A stretch of 64,000 bases of DNA from Rufibacter sp. DG15C (GTDB lineage Bacteria > Bacteroidota > Bacteroidia > Cytophagales > Hymenobacteraceae). The stretch covers positions 3,844,001 to 3,908,000 of the forward strand of contig NZ_CP010776.1 in NCBI RefSeq assembly GCF_001577755.1. The letters are read 5' to 3'. The notes under the pieces were generated by a model. That model saw only the letters and a program-made list of their open reading frames with translations, had not been told where the DNA came from and searched no databases. Shown here one piece after another: positions 36,241 to 44,695 of this stretch. The position numbers were made by a program, and so were the translations under genes. Each line of letters opens with the position of its first letter. Positions within the stretch are counted from its first letter, which is position 1.

Positions 36241-36250
36241 CTTTCCCGTG

Positions 36251-36327
36251 TGGTGATCCCATTTGGATTCGAACCAAAGACCTACTGCTTAGAAGGCAGT
36301 TGCTCTATCCAGCTGAGCTATGAGACC
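36251..36327 (-). tRNA. tRNA-Arg (anticodon TCT)
   Basis: On the minus strand the acceptor GGTCTCA pairs with TGGGATC. The anticodon arm is ACTGC-CTTCTAA-GCAGT with anticodon TCT, and the T arm contains GGTTCGAATCC. CCA is encoded at the 3' end, unlike the two neighbouring tRNAs. Length is 77 nt. It reads AGA arginine codons. Confidence 0.97.
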
Positions 36328-36388
36328 ATCGAAACAAAAATGAGTAATGGAGAATGTTTGTACATCCAACATTACTCATCTTCTTTCG

Positions 36389-36462
36389 TCGGGGTGGCAG
36401 GATTCGAACCTACGACCTCCACATCCCAAATGTGGCGCGATACCGGGCTACGCTACACCCCG
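36389..36462 (-). tRNA. tRNA-Pro (anticodon TGG)
   Basis: The acceptor CGGGGTG pairs with CACCCCG. The anticodon arm is CCACA-TTTGGGA-TGTGG with anticodon TGG, and the T loop contains GGTTCGAATCC. The 3' CCA is not encoded. The middle gene of a three-tRNA cluster. Confidence 0.97.
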
Positions 36463-36575
36463 AGTCCTGCAATTACCTAGTAAAACCAACTAACCAAACC
36501 CATCCTTCTGGGTAATTGCGGTGCAAAGATATAAATTGAAATCTTCTTTCCAAAATTAATTTTCAAGAATATTTC

Positions 36576-36664
<89 letters not shown>

Positions 36665-36889
36665 GGGTTGCTCTTTCGGTTAAAGAGTGTGCAAATATAG
36701 GCGAATAGGCCGCACTTTACCAAAGGCCTTCCCAAAAAAATTATCCACCCGGTCCTCCCTTAGCCTCAAGTATCTTCACACACAGCGGATTAAATTTTCA
36801 ATACGCATCCAAAAATATTCTACTCAGACGGCAGTTGTATCATTTTGGTCCTTACCAAGGCCAAATAAGGCACTCTCGCTGTGGTTTTG

Positions 36890-36897
36890 TATCTTTG
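36890..36897 (+). promoter_or_regulatory. Candidate -7 box for the batB-like gene
   Basis: TATCTTTG matches the Bacteroidota TAnnTTTG element, 39 nt upstream of the ATG. No clear -33 partner is seen at the usual spacing. Confidence 0.4.
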
Positions 36898-36936
36898 TTT
36901 TGAACGGCCACTCAGCAATGGTCAATTTTCCTACGT

Positions 36937-37905
36937 ATGACTTGGTACCTGCCTTTTACTTTGTTAGAGCTTATGCTGTGCCTGCTATTTGCGGTGCTGT
37001 ACGGCGGCTATCTCTACAGAATAAAAAGGCTAGCCCATCAATTCTCTCAAAAAGCCAATACCATCTGGATTAAAACTGCCGTACGCACCGTGTATGGAGC
37101 ACTTTTGATGGTGGCGTTATTAGGTCCGTCCTTCGGGGCCATGACCAAAGAGATAAGAACCAACGGCAAAGACATTCTATTAGCCGTGGACCTATCACAG
37201 TCCATGACGGCCACGGACGTGTCTCCTTCCAGATTGGAAAAGGTGAAACTGCAGCTTCCCTCCTTTCTGGAGCAGGCTAATTCAGATAGGATAGGTTTGG
37301 TGGGGTTTTCTTCCAGTGCTTTTATGATCAGCCCGTTCACCTATGATAATAGCGCGCTGGAGCTCTTTATTCAATCCTTAAAAACAAACCAAGCTGCCCC
37401 AGAAGCGGCCAAACTGGAACCAGTTCTGAAAATAGCCCAAGAGAAGTTTCAGGCCATGGAAGACAGTAGAGATTCTGAACGCACCAAAATCCTTGTCATT
37501 TTCTCTGATGGCGAAACCTTCGGGGAGAATTTACAACCCCTTATTCAGCAATTGAAAAATGCCAGAATCCATGTCTTCTGCGTGGGTGTGGGTACAACTG
37601 CCGGCGGAAAAATGCCCCTTGGACGGTCCTTCAAAAAAGATAAAAACGGTGAAGTCATCCTCACTAAACTAGAATCTGAACTTCTCCAGCAAGTGGCAGA
37701 CAAAACGGATGGCGCTTATTTTGAGATGAACCAAACCACCAATGAACTACCTAGGTTGGTAAGCGCTGTCAATGCCATAGAGAGCGAGGTCCGCCAAACC
37801 AAAGTAGTGGAAGTGGCCGCCAACAAATACTTTTACCCTTTGCTGTTAGCTTTCCTGCTGATAGTCTTAGATGTCTTGTGGACCCTTCAAGTGTTGCGCA
37901 TATGA
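36937..37905 (+). CDS. batB: VWA-domain membrane protein, BatB-like
   Basis: A 322-residue membrane protein with two N-terminal hydrophobic segments (about 5-25 and 50-68), a von Willebrand A domain (about 78-285) and a C-terminal membrane segment (about 299-318). The metal-ion adhesion site is intact: DLSQS with D85, S87 and S89, then the Thr/Asp positions, and FSDGETFG near 188. BatA/BatB proteins of Bacteroidota are linked to aerotolerance and membrane protein complexes with MoxR ATPases. The following TPR gene overlaps its stop codon by 4 nt, so the two are translationally coupled. No moxR, DUF58 or batA/batD gene is nearby, so this is a reduced Bat locus. Confidence 0.88.
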   Translation: MTWYLPFTLLELMLCLLFAVLYGGYLYRIKRLAHQFSQKANTIWIKTAVRTVYGALLMVALLGPSFGAMTKEIRTNGKDILLAVDLSQSMTATDVSPSRLEKVKLQLPSFLEQANSDRIGLVGFSSSAFMISPFTYDNSALELFIQSLKTNQAAPEAAKLEPVLKIAQEKFQAMEDSRDSERTKILVIFSDGETFGENLQPLIQQLKNARIHVFCVGVGTTAGGKMPLGRSFKKDKNGEVILTKLESELLQQVADKTDGAYFEMNQTTNELPRLVSAVNAIESEVRQTKVVEVAANKYFYPLLLAFLLIVLDVLWTLQVLRI

Positions 37906-38813
37906 AAGCTTGGTGGCTGGTGTTACTCCTCTCCTTCGCGCCCTTAGACGGACTTCAGCGCATAAGACTGCGTAACCAGTATGCCATACAAGCAGAAGAG
38001 GCCTATTCTAAAAAACAATTCTTGCAGGCAGCTGCCTTGTTTGAAAAAGTGAAGAAAGCCGAGGGCGAAGCCGTCTCGTATTCGGTGCAATTGAATTTGG
38101 CCCACTCTTACTTTAATCTACGTGATTATAGCAGGGCTGCTCCTTTGTATCGTCAGATTTTCCAAAAGTCAGATCCGCAACAACAAGCTGTCATAAATAC
38201 CCAACTAGCCGTCATTGAAGCCGAAGAAGGTAATTACACCAAGGCATTAAACCTGTGCAAGCAAGCCTTGAAACTAGATGAGGCCAACCAGTTTGCACGC
38301 TATAATTTTGAGCTGCTTCAAAAATACCTCCTACTTCACCCCGAAAAACGAAAAAGCCTGCCACCGCCTCAAAGGCAGCAAAGACAACAGGGTGCGGGCG
38401 GTAGCCCCCAAGCCGGAAACTCTACCTCAACCCCAGCTCCATCTGGTGTAAACGGCCAGACAAACACGGGACAAAACGGCTCGGCTGCTGGCAGCACAGA
38501 CACTTCTAAATTGGGACAAACGGGTGCTCCTCAGGAACAAGCCGTGGGTAACACGCCAGGCAATACCCGCGGGCAAAGCAATGAAGGAGGGGATGGCACA
38601 GATGGCGCTTCTACGAACAAGGGTAGCAATCAAGCCGCTGGAACCAGTGATGCCTTGCTGCAAACCAGATTCAAAAGGCTCCAGAAAATGAAGCTTAGCC
38701 CAGAGAAAGCACGTCAATTGCTGGATGCCATGCGCGCCGAGGAAGCCCAGTACCTGCAACAGCTCCCCAGCAAACGACCACGCGCCAAACGCACCAACGG
38801 ACCAGATTGGTAA
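37902..38813 (+). CDS. TPR-repeat protein, BatC/BatE-like
   Basis: A 303-residue protein. It starts with an ATG overlapping the batB stop (ATGA). Residues 1-18 are hydrophobic (MKAWWLVLLLSFAPLDG), a signal peptide or anchor. TPR motifs follow at about 32-150 (EEAYSKKQFLQAAALFEKVKK, AHSYFNLRDYSRAAPLYRQIF, EEGNYTKALNLCKQALKLD). A low-complexity linker (about 160-260) is rich in Gln, Gly, Ser, Thr and Asn. The C-terminus KMKLSPEKARQLLDAMRAEEAQYLQQLP resembles the end of BatC proteins. It probably scaffolds the BatB membrane protein in the periplasm. A palindromic hairpin lies 10 nt after its stop. Confidence 0.85.
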   Translation: MKAWWLVLLLSFAPLDGLQRIRLRNQYAIQAEEAYSKKQFLQAAALFEKVKKAEGEAVSYSVQLNLAHSYFNLRDYSRAAPLYRQIFQKSDPQQQAVINTQLAVIEAEEGNYTKALNLCKQALKLDEANQFARYNFELLQKYLLLHPEKRKSLPPPQRQQRQQGAGGSPQAGNSTSTPAPSGVNGQTNTGQNGSAAGSTDTSKLGQTGAPQEQAVGNTPGNTRGQSNEGGDGTDGASTNKGSNQAAGTSDALLQTRFKRLQKMKLSPEKARQLLDAMRAEEAQYLQQLPSKRPRAKRTNGPDW

Positions 38814-38822
38814 TAAAAGGCT

Positions 38823-38874
38823 ACTCACTTGTTTTTGGCCTGTTTTCTGGAAAGTAGGCCAAAAACAAGTGAGT
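38823..38874. repeat. Palindromic intergenic hairpin, copy 10 (extended)
   Basis: The core is extended outward by ACTCACTTG pairing with CAAGTGAGT. Even the normally fixed CG at the core boundary is changed to TG on the left and CA on the right, a compensated change. It lies 10 nt after the TPR gene stop. Confidence 0.94.
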
Positions 38875-39004
38875 TGAATTTGCCAATGTCCTTTTACTTG
38901 ACGCTAGGCTTATTGGCGCAATCGAACTCTTACCTAACAAGTGTTTGTTTAATTGCGAGGGAAAAAGTAATTTCATCCCACAAAACTTTGAAAAACCAAC
39001 TGAC

Positions 39005-40189
39005 ATGCAGACCAAAGAAGTATATGTAATCTCTGCCGTGCGTACTCCTATTGGGAGTTTTGGCGGTGCCTTAGCCAGTCTTTCTGCCACCCAATTAGGC
39101 GCCATCGCCATTAAAGGTGCTGTAGAGAAAGCCGGCATAGATAAAAGCAAGGTTCAGGAAGTGATCATGGGCAACGTGCTGTCTGCCAATGTTGGTCAGG
39201 CTCCTGCCCGCCAGGCCGCCATCTTCGCTGGTCTTGGCTATGAGGTGGAGTGTACTACCATCAACAAGGTATGTGCTTCTGGTACCAAAGCCATCATGTT
39301 TGCGGCGCAGGCCATCATGTTGGGTCATAAAGATGTGATAGTGGCGGGAGGTATGGAGAGCATGTCCAATGTGCCGTATTACCTGGACAAAGCGCGCTGG
39401 GGTGCCAAGATGGGTCATAGCCAAATGATTGACGGCTTGGTACGTGACGGCCTTTGGGACGTGTACAATGACTACCACATGGGCTCTGCGGCTGAGAACA
39501 CCGCCAAAGAAATGGGTATCACGCGTGAGATGCAGGATGAATACGCCATCGGGTCTTACCGCAAGACCGCTGAGGCCGCCAAAGGTGGATTGTTAAAAGA
39601 CGAGATCATCCCGGTTGAGATTCCGCAGCGCGGCAAAGACTCCATCTTTGTTACCGAAGACGAAGAATACACCAAAGTGAACTTCGATAAAATCCCGGGC
39701 TTGCGTCCGGTATTTGACAAAGAAGGAACGGTCACGGCCGCCAACGCCTCAACTTTGAATGACGGAGCCGCTGCGGTTCTGTTGATGAGCAAAGAGATGG
39801 CTGAGGAATTGGGCGTTAAACCTATCGCTAAAATCAGAGGTTTCGCGGATGCAGAGCAGGAGCCGAAGTGGTTCACCACCTCCCCTGCCCTAGCTATTCC
39901 AAAGGCCTTGAAGGTTTCTGGCGTTGAGGCGTCTGAGGTAGACTTCTATGAAATCAACGAGGCATTCTCGGTGGTTTCAATTGCCAACAACCAGAAGCTG
40001 GGCTTAGAAGGCGGCAATGTAAACGTGTTTGGTGGGGCGGTATCCTTGGGTCACCCACTGGGAGCCTCTGGCGCGCGCATTGTCACTACTTTGATTAACG
40101 TATTGAACAAGAAAGACGGAAAGATTGGCGTAGCCGGTATCTGCAACGGCGGCGGCGGTGCCTCTGCCATTGTGATTGAGCGCGTGTAA
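39005..40189 (+). CDS. Acetyl-CoA C-acetyltransferase (thiolase)
   Basis: A 394-residue thiolase that condenses two acetyl-CoA to acetoacetyl-CoA or runs the reverse cleavage. Start taken at the ATG at 39005 (MQTKEVYVISAVRTPIGSFGGAL), where thiolase homology begins, not at upstream TTG codons. Catalytic features are clear: nucleophilic cysteine in NKVCASGTKA near residue 88, GGMESMS, the NEAFSVV motif with its histidine/asparagine region, SLGHPLGASGARI with the catalytic His, and the second cysteine in GICNGGGGAS. It is a stand-alone gene followed by a strong terminator. A role in short-chain acyl-CoA or ketone-body metabolism is likely; degradative and biosynthetic thiolases are not distinguishable here. 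Confidence 0.95.
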   Translation: MQTKEVYVISAVRTPIGSFGGALASLSATQLGAIAIKGAVEKAGIDKSKVQEVIMGNVLSANVGQAPARQAAIFAGLGYEVECTTINKVCASGTKAIMFAAQAIMLGHKDVIVAGGMESMSNVPYYLDKARWGAKMGHSQMIDGLVRDGLWDVYNDYHMGSAAENTAKEMGITREMQDEYAIGSYRKTAEAAKGGLLKDEIIPVEIPQRGKDSIFVTEDEEYTKVNFDKIPGLRPVFDKEGTVTAANASTLNDGAAAVLLMSKEMAEELGVKPIAKIRGFADAEQEPKWFTTSPALAIPKALKVSGVEASEVDFYEINEAFSVVSIANNQKLGLEGGNVNVFGGAVSLGHPLGASGARIVTTLINVLNKKDGKIGVAGICNGGGGASAIVIERV

Positions 40190-40212
40190 GTTTTCTGAAC
40201 TATACTAACCTT

Positions 40213-40247
40213 AAAAAGCCTTACGTTCTATGTAAGGCTTTTTTTTA
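40213..40247 (+). terminator. Terminator after the thiolase gene
   Basis: AAAAAGCCTTAC pairs with GTAAGGCTTTTT over a 7-nt loop and is followed by more T, 24 nt after the stop codon. Confidence 0.93.
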
Positions 40248-40260
40248 TTGCTTTGTATTT

Positions 40261-41595
40261 ATGAAACGCATCCTTCCTCTACTTATATTTTCCTTCTTTT
40301 TTCTACTGTTAGGCCTCTCTTCTAGCCAGGCCCAGACGTCGCGCGTGGTCACCTACCATGATTCTCTAAGCACGGCCATCAAGGAGGTCTACTTCATCAA
40401 AACCGACCCAGACACCGTCATCCATGGCTACTACCGCAAGTTCTATAAAACTGGCGAATTGGAGGCTTTGGTGAAGGTGAACAACGGTCAGCGTGACAGT
40501 CTTTACACTGAGTTTTTCCCCAACGGGAAACCCAAACTTATTATCCCCTACAAAGAAGGCAAGAAGAACGGAACACTCGTGGCCTTGTACCCCAACGGAA
40601 ACAAGTCCCAGGAAGGACAGTACGTGAACGACTTGCAGAGCGGCACCTTCAAAACCTTCTATGAGAACGGCCAACTGAAGCAAGAGACTACCTTCAAAGA
40701 CGGCTACCCGGATGGCATAGTCAAAGAGTATTACCAAACCGGTAAGCCCAAAGCAGAGATTACCTACCAGCGCAAAATACAGAGCGGCCCGGCCAAGACG
40801 TTTCACCCCAACGGCGCGCTAGAGTCTGAGGCGGTTTACCGCAACGGCATGATTGAGGGCAGCTACAAAACCTATTATGACAACGGCCAACTGCAGAATG
40901 AGACTATCAGTGACGCCAAAAGCAAGTCGGCTAGGTTCAAGAGCTATTACCCCTCCGGCAAACTCCAAACCGAAGGCTCTCTCAAAGAAGGCAAACCAGA
41001 CGGACTTTCCATCGCTTACCATGAAAACGGTAAGAAACGCAGTAGCCAGACATTTGTAAAAGGAGTCAAGACCGGCAGTGCCCAAACCTGGAACGAAGAA
41101 GGACAGTTAGCGCAGGAGATAAAATACGCCAACAATGAAAAGGACCGCAAAGTCACCAAATTCCATCCCAATGGCGCAGTGGCTGCCGAAGAGGAATGGA
41201 AAGAGAACAAGAAATTTGGCACTTGGCAGGAGTTTCACCCCAACAAAAAAGTGAAAACCGTAGAGCCGTACAAAAACGGCAAAATCACCGGCGAGCGCCT
41301 CACCTACCATGACAACGGACAACTCGCCTCCAAGGCCACGTATCTGAACAGCAAAATCATCTCCGCCGAAACAACCTATTACCCATCTGGCAAGGTGAAG
41401 ACTGAGACGCTTTACAAAGACGGACTCAAATTCGGCACCTTCAAGCAGCTCTATGAGAACGGCAAAACCCAACTGGCCGGCACCTACCGCAACAACCGCG
41501 AGAACGGCACTTGGAAGTACTTCGACGAAAGCGGCAAGAACACCAGAACCGTGGAATACAAGTTCGGGAAGATTGAGTCAGACAAGAAGCACTAA
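40261..41595 (+). CDS. Secreted MORN-type repeat protein
   Basis: A 444-residue exported protein with a signal peptide (MKRILPLLIFSFFFLLLGLSSSQAQ). The rest is an array of about 15 repeats of roughly 23-24 residues of the form G-x-x-x-x-Y-x-x-N/S-G-K/Q-x-x-x-E-x-x-Y-K-x-G, for example YYRKFYKTGELEALVKVNNG and TYHDNGQLASKATYLN. This is the MORN-2-like repeat found in antitoxin-like YwqK proteins and many Bacteroidota surface proteins. A long beta solenoid is expected. The function is not known and no catalytic domain is visible. It stands alone, with a perfect palindromic hairpin 27 nt after its stop. Confidence 0.86.
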   Translation: MKRILPLLIFSFFFLLLGLSSSQAQTSRVVTYHDSLSTAIKEVYFIKTDPDTVIHGYYRKFYKTGELEALVKVNNGQRDSLYTEFFPNGKPKLIIPYKEGKKNGTLVALYPNGNKSQEGQYVNDLQSGTFKTFYENGQLKQETTFKDGYPDGIVKEYYQTGKPKAEITYQRKIQSGPAKTFHPNGALESEAVYRNGMIEGSYKTYYDNGQLQNETISDAKSKSARFKSYYPSGKLQTEGSLKEGKPDGLSIAYHENGKKRSSQTFVKGVKTGSAQTWNEEGQLAQEIKYANNEKDRKVTKFHPNGAVAAEEEWKENKKFGTWQEFHPNKKVKTVEPYKNGKITGERLTYHDNGQLASKATYLNSKIISAETTYYPSGKVKTETLYKDGLKFGTFKQLYENGKTQLAGTYRNNRENGTWKYFDESGKNTRTVEYKFGKIESDKKH

Positions 41596-41621
41596 TTGGT
41601 TGTTAGTTGTTTTAAACTGAG

Positions 41622-41669
41622 GAATCCGTTTTTGGCCTGTTTTCTGGAAAACAGGCCAAAAACGGATTC
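41622..41669. repeat. Palindromic intergenic hairpin, copy 11 (perfect, consensus)
   Basis: CGTTTTTGGCCTGTTTT and AAAACAGGCCAAAAACG form a perfect 17-bp stem with a CTGG loop, extended by GAATC pairing with GATTC, and followed by TTTTTAT. Here the element has the form of an intrinsic terminator for the MORN-repeat gene. Confidence 0.96.
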
Positions 41670-41777
41670 TTTTTATACCCTTTCTTCGATTTACAAAAAG
41701 CCTATTTTAAGTATTTAGACGAATAATTTGGTCTCCCTCCAACAGTCAACAAGTAGCAATTGACATTTTCAGAAATG

Positions 41778-41815
41778 CGTTTTTAGCCTAGATTACTGAA
41801 AACTGGCCAAAAACG
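41778..41815. repeat. Palindromic intergenic hairpin, copy 12 (upstream of bioB)
   Basis: CGTTTTTAGCCTAGATT and a right arm ending CTGGCCAAAAACG, with several mismatches. It lies 89 nt upstream of the bioB start, so it is a 5' rather than 3' copy. Confidence 0.75.
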
Positions 41816-41903
41816 CCAAATCTTTGCCTAACAACCGTTCTTTAAATTTCGGTGATTGGTTTTTGTGCCGTACTTTAGTCGCCTAAACTAGAAACGCAAA
41901 ACT

Positions 41904-42938
41904 ATGCAGGACGCCCTTACCACTACTCCGCTTCGCAATGACTGGAGCATGGACGAAATCCGCGCGATTTACCATAAACCTGTGCTGGAACTGATTGTAG
42001 AAGCCGCCCAGGTACACAAACAATATCAAGCCACCGGCGAAGTGCAGGTATGTACTTTGCTGTCAGTGAAAACCGGGGGTTGCCCCGAGGACTGTGCCTA
42101 TTGTCCGCAGGCCGCCCGCTACCATACAGACGTGCCCGTGCACAAACTACTGAGCAACGAGGTGGTGTTTGACGCCGCTAAAAAAGCAAAAGACGCCGGT
42201 TCTACCCGTTTCTGCATGGGCGCCGCCTGGCGCGAAGTGCGCGACAACCGCGACTTTGACCGCGTGCTGGAAATGGTAGAAGGCGTGAACGACATGGGCT
42301 TAGAAGTTTGCTGTACCTTAGGTATGGTGAACGAATACCAAGCCGAGCGCCTAAAACAAGCCGGTCTGTACGCCTACAACCACAACCTGGATACCTCCGA
42401 AGAAAACTACAGCAACATCATCACTACCCGTACTTATGATGATCGTCTGCAAACCATTGAAAACGTGCGTCAAGCTGGTATTTCGGTGTGCAGTGGCGGT
42501 ATCATTGGCTTAGGCGAAACCGACGGTGACCGCATTGCCATGCTGCATGTGTTGAGCAATTTGCCACAGCATCCTGAGTCGGTGCCGGTGAATGCCTTGG
42601 TACCCGTAGAAGGAACGCCTTTGGCCGAACAGCCGCGCGTGAGCGTTTGGGAAATGGTGCGAATGATTGCCACCGCCCGTATCCTCATGCCAAAAACCAT
42701 GGTGCGTCTGTCGGCGGGCCGTCAAGAGATGAGCACGGTGGAGCAGGCCATGTGCTTCCTGGCCGGCGCCAACTCTATTTTCTCTGGTGACAAGCTGTTG
42801 ACCACGCCTAACCCGGGCTTCAACGATGACCAGGCCATGTTCCAATTGCTGGGCTTGACCCCAAGAAAATCATTCAAGGAAAACTCAGGTTGCGGCGTAA
42901 AAGTGGTGGCTCCTGAAGGAGCTTTAGCGGCAGAATAA
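41904..42938 (+). CDS. bioB: Biotin synthase
   Basis: A 344-residue radical-SAM enzyme that inserts sulfur into dethiobiotin, the last step of biotin synthesis. The CxxxCxxC cluster motif is [12 protein letters not shown] with C60, C64 and C67 for the [4Fe-4S]/SAM site. Other BioB marks are [58 protein letters not shown]-like [13 protein letters not shown], and [10 protein letters not shown], where the Arg ligates the [2Fe-2S] cluster. First gene of a tight operon: bioF starts 11 nt after its stop. The C-terminus ([19 protein letters not shown]) is slightly extended. Confidence 0.98.
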   Translation: MQDALTTTPLRNDWSMDEIRAIYHKPVLELIVEAAQVHKQYQATGEVQVCTLLSVKTGGCPEDCAYCPQAARYHTDVPVHKLLSNEVVFDAAKKAKDAGSTRFCMGAAWREVRDNRDFDRVLEMVEGVNDMGLEVCCTLGMVNEYQAERLKQAGLYAYNHNLDTSEENYSNIITTRTYDDRLQTIENVRQAGISVCSGGIIGLGETDGDRIAMLHVLSNLPQHPESVPVNALVPVEGTPLAEQPRVSVWEMVRMIATARILMPKTMVRLSAGRQEMSTVEQAMCFLAGANSIFSGDKLLTTPNPGFNDDQAMFQLLGLTPRKSFKENSGCGVKVVAPEGALAAE

Positions 42939-42948
42939 CTCTTACTAC

Positions 42949-44097
42949 ATGATGCCAGAACGCCTGTTGCGTCAGTTAGAGGACCGGGCTCAGAAGGGAA
43001 TTTTGCGTCAACTCCAGAAACCGACAACGGGTTTGGTAGACTTCTGTTCCAATGACTACCTGGGTCTGGCTTCCTCTACAGATTTGACCCAATTGGTGGA
43101 GGCCGAACTGGCAGTAAACCACCTGCACGGTGCCACTGGTTCACGATTACTCAGCGGAAACAGCGTATATGCTCAAGACTTAGAGGCGGCTTTGGCGCAT
43201 TTTCACCGCGCCGAGGCCGCTTTGCTGTTCAACTCTGGCTACGCGGGCAATGTAGGCTTTTTCTCTTCTGTGCCACAGCGCGGGGATACCATTCTCTATG
43301 ACGAGGCCAGCCACGCGTCCATGAAAGACGGCATCCGGTTGAGCTTCGCGCAGAGCTTTGCGTTCCGGCACAATGACCTGGATGACCTTAAAGCCAAACT
43401 GAAACGCGCCCATGGCGATGTCTACGTGGCGGTGGAGTCTCTCTATTCCATGGACGGAGACACGGCTCCTTTGGCAGAGTTAGCGGTTTTTTGCCAAGAG
43501 CACGGATTGTACCTGGTAGTGGACGAGGCGCATTCCAACGGCATTTATGGTCTCAACGGTGAAGGTCTGGTAGTTGAACTGGGCTTGGAGGAAAAAGTGT
43601 TTGCGCGTATTATGACCTTCGGAAAAGCCTTGGGGGGCCACGGCGCCGCGGTCATTGGCCCGAAAGCCTTGCAAGAGTTTTTGCTGAACTTCAGCAGAGC
43701 TTTCATCTACACCACTGCTTTGCCATTCGCCTCCCTAGCCACCATCAAAGCTGCCTATCAGTTACTACCAAGCTTGGACCAAGACCGAGAAACCTTAAAG
43801 AAACTGGCTAAACAATACCAAAATCAACTTACAGAATCAGGCGTTTTTGGCCTAAATTCTGGAAAAGGGACTAAAAACGGCCCCATCCAATCCTGGCATC
43901 TGGCAGACCCAGTCGCATTAAAACAATTTGCGGGCACTGTGCAGGAAGCGGGATTTGACGTACGGCCCATCTTCTCTCCTACTGTACCAGTGGGCACTGA
44001 GCGCCTCCGGATTGTGCTTCATGCCTTTAACACCCAAGAGCAGTTACAACAACTATGCAGTCTTCTCCTTCAGCACAGCCCAAGCGTTATTTTGTAA
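42949..44097 (+). CDS. bioF: 8-amino-7-oxononanoate synthase (with in-frame palindrome)
   Basis: A 382-residue PLP enzyme that condenses pimeloyl-ACP/CoA with alanine. Typical features: DFCSNDYLGLASS (31-43), GATGSRLLSGN (61-71), LFNSGYAGN (93-101), DEASHASMKDGIRLS (118-132), VDEAHSNGIYG (191-201) and the PLP lysine in TFGKALGGHG at K226. Residues 298-311 (VFGLNSGKGTKNG core) are encoded by a copy of the palindromic repeat at 43842-43879, just before the conserved PIQ segment; the reading frame is kept. The end of the gene overlaps bioD by 43 nt. The start ATG at 42949 could alternatively be the next ATG at 42952. Confidence 0.95.
   Translation: MMPERLLRQLEDRAQKGILRQLQKPTTGLVDFCSNDYLGLASSTDLTQLVEAELAVNHLHGATGSRLLSGNSVYAQDLEAALAHFHRAEAALLFNSGYAGNVGFFSSVPQRGDTILYDEASHASMKDGIRLSFAQSFAFRHNDLDDLKAKLKRAHGDVYVAVESLYSMDGDTAPLAELAVFCQEHGLYLVVDEAHSNGIYGLNGEGLVVELGLEEKVFARIMTFGKALGGHGAAVIGPKALQEFLLNFSRAFIYTTALPFASLATIKAAYQLLPSLDQDRETLKKLAKQYQNQLTESGVFGLNSGKGTKNGPIQSWHLADPVALKQFAGTVQEAGFDVRPIFSPTVPVGTERLRIVLHAFNTQEQLQQLCSLLLQHSPSVIL
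43842..43879. repeat. Palindromic hairpin, copy 13, inside the bioF reading frame
   Basis: CGTTTTTGGCCTAAATTC with right arm GAAAAGGGACTAAAAACG. It has the family's length, spacing and end sequences but lies inside bioF, read in frame as residues 298-311. The inner stem has decayed while the outer TTTTT/AAAAA and CG ends remain. Confidence 0.75.
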
Positions 44098-44693
44098 CCG
44101 GCATCGGTACAGACGTGGGTAAAACCATCGTCTCGGCCATCCTCACCCAAGCACTTTCAGCAGATTATTGGAAACCCGTTCAAGCCGGAAGCCTGGAGGC
44201 CACGGATACCATGCGGGTACAGAGTTTAATCAATAATCCTACTTCGGTTTTTCATCCAGAAGCCTACCGTTTAGCATTGCCCGCATCTCCTCATCTGGCC
44301 GCTGCCCAGGAAGGCATTGAAATAGACTTAGAGGCCATCCAGCTTCCTAAAACAGAAAACCATCTAATAGTAGAAGGCGCCGGCGGCGTAATGGTTCCGC
44401 TCAATAAAAAGGAACTGGTGCTTGACTTGATATCTAAGTTAAACCTAGAGGTGATTCTCGTGTCCAGAAATTACCTAGGGAGCATCAACCACACGCTCAC
44501 CACTGTGGAAGTGCTCAAGTCCAGGAACATCCCCGTTGCGGGAATCATCTTCAACGGAACATCTAACCCAAGCACCGAGGAATTCATCAGTAACTACACA
44601 CATTTGAAAGTCCTTCCAGCGGTATTGGAAGAAGAAGAATTTATGCCCGAAGTGGTGGAGAAATACGTCCAACTTTTCAGAAACGCCTTATAG
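44055..44693 (+). CDS. bioD: Dethiobiotin synthetase
   Basis: A 212-residue ATP-dependent carboxylase that closes the ureido ring of dethiobiotin from 7,8-diaminononanoate and CO2. The P-loop is GIGTDVGKT at 16-24, followed by YWKPVQAG and EGAGGVMVPLNKKE, matching the VEGAGG motif. Start at 44055 is the only ATG that includes the P-loop; it lies inside the end of bioF, giving a 43-nt overlap and suggesting translational coupling. The bioA start follows the stop by 2 nt. Confidence 0.95.
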   Translation: MQSSPSAQPKRYFVTGIGTDVGKTIVSAILTQALSADYWKPVQAGSLEATDTMRVQSLINNPTSVFHPEAYRLALPASPHLAAAQEGIEIDLEAIQLPKTENHLIVEGAGGVMVPLNKKELVLDLISKLNLEVILVSRNYLGSINHTLTTVEVLKSRNIPVAGIIFNGTSNPSTEEFISNYTHLKVLPAVLEEEEFMPEVVEKYVQLFRNAL

Positions 44694-44695
44694 TC

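Larger units (their letters stand above)
41596..41903. other. Gap between MORN-repeat gene and biotin operon
   Basis: The 308-nt gap contains two palindromic hairpins, at 41622-41669 and 41778-41815, and presumably the biotin operon promoter close to bioB. I could not identify a BirA- or BioR-type operator. Confidence 0.5.

Noticed and set aside
36250-36480. 76-codon plus-strand frame containing FEPKTYCLEGSCSIQLSYE and GFEPTTSTSQ
   Set aside because: It is antisense translation of tRNA-Arg and tRNA-Pro genes, a common false gene.
36840-36872. Possible further copy of the palindrome (TTTTGGTCC...GGCCAAATAA)
   Set aside because: Too degenerate: spacing and arms deviate from the family, so it may be chance.
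38945-39004. Upstream TTG start for the thiolase
   Set aside because: Thiolase homology begins at the ATG 39005; the preceding residues match no thiolase and overlap the probable promoter.
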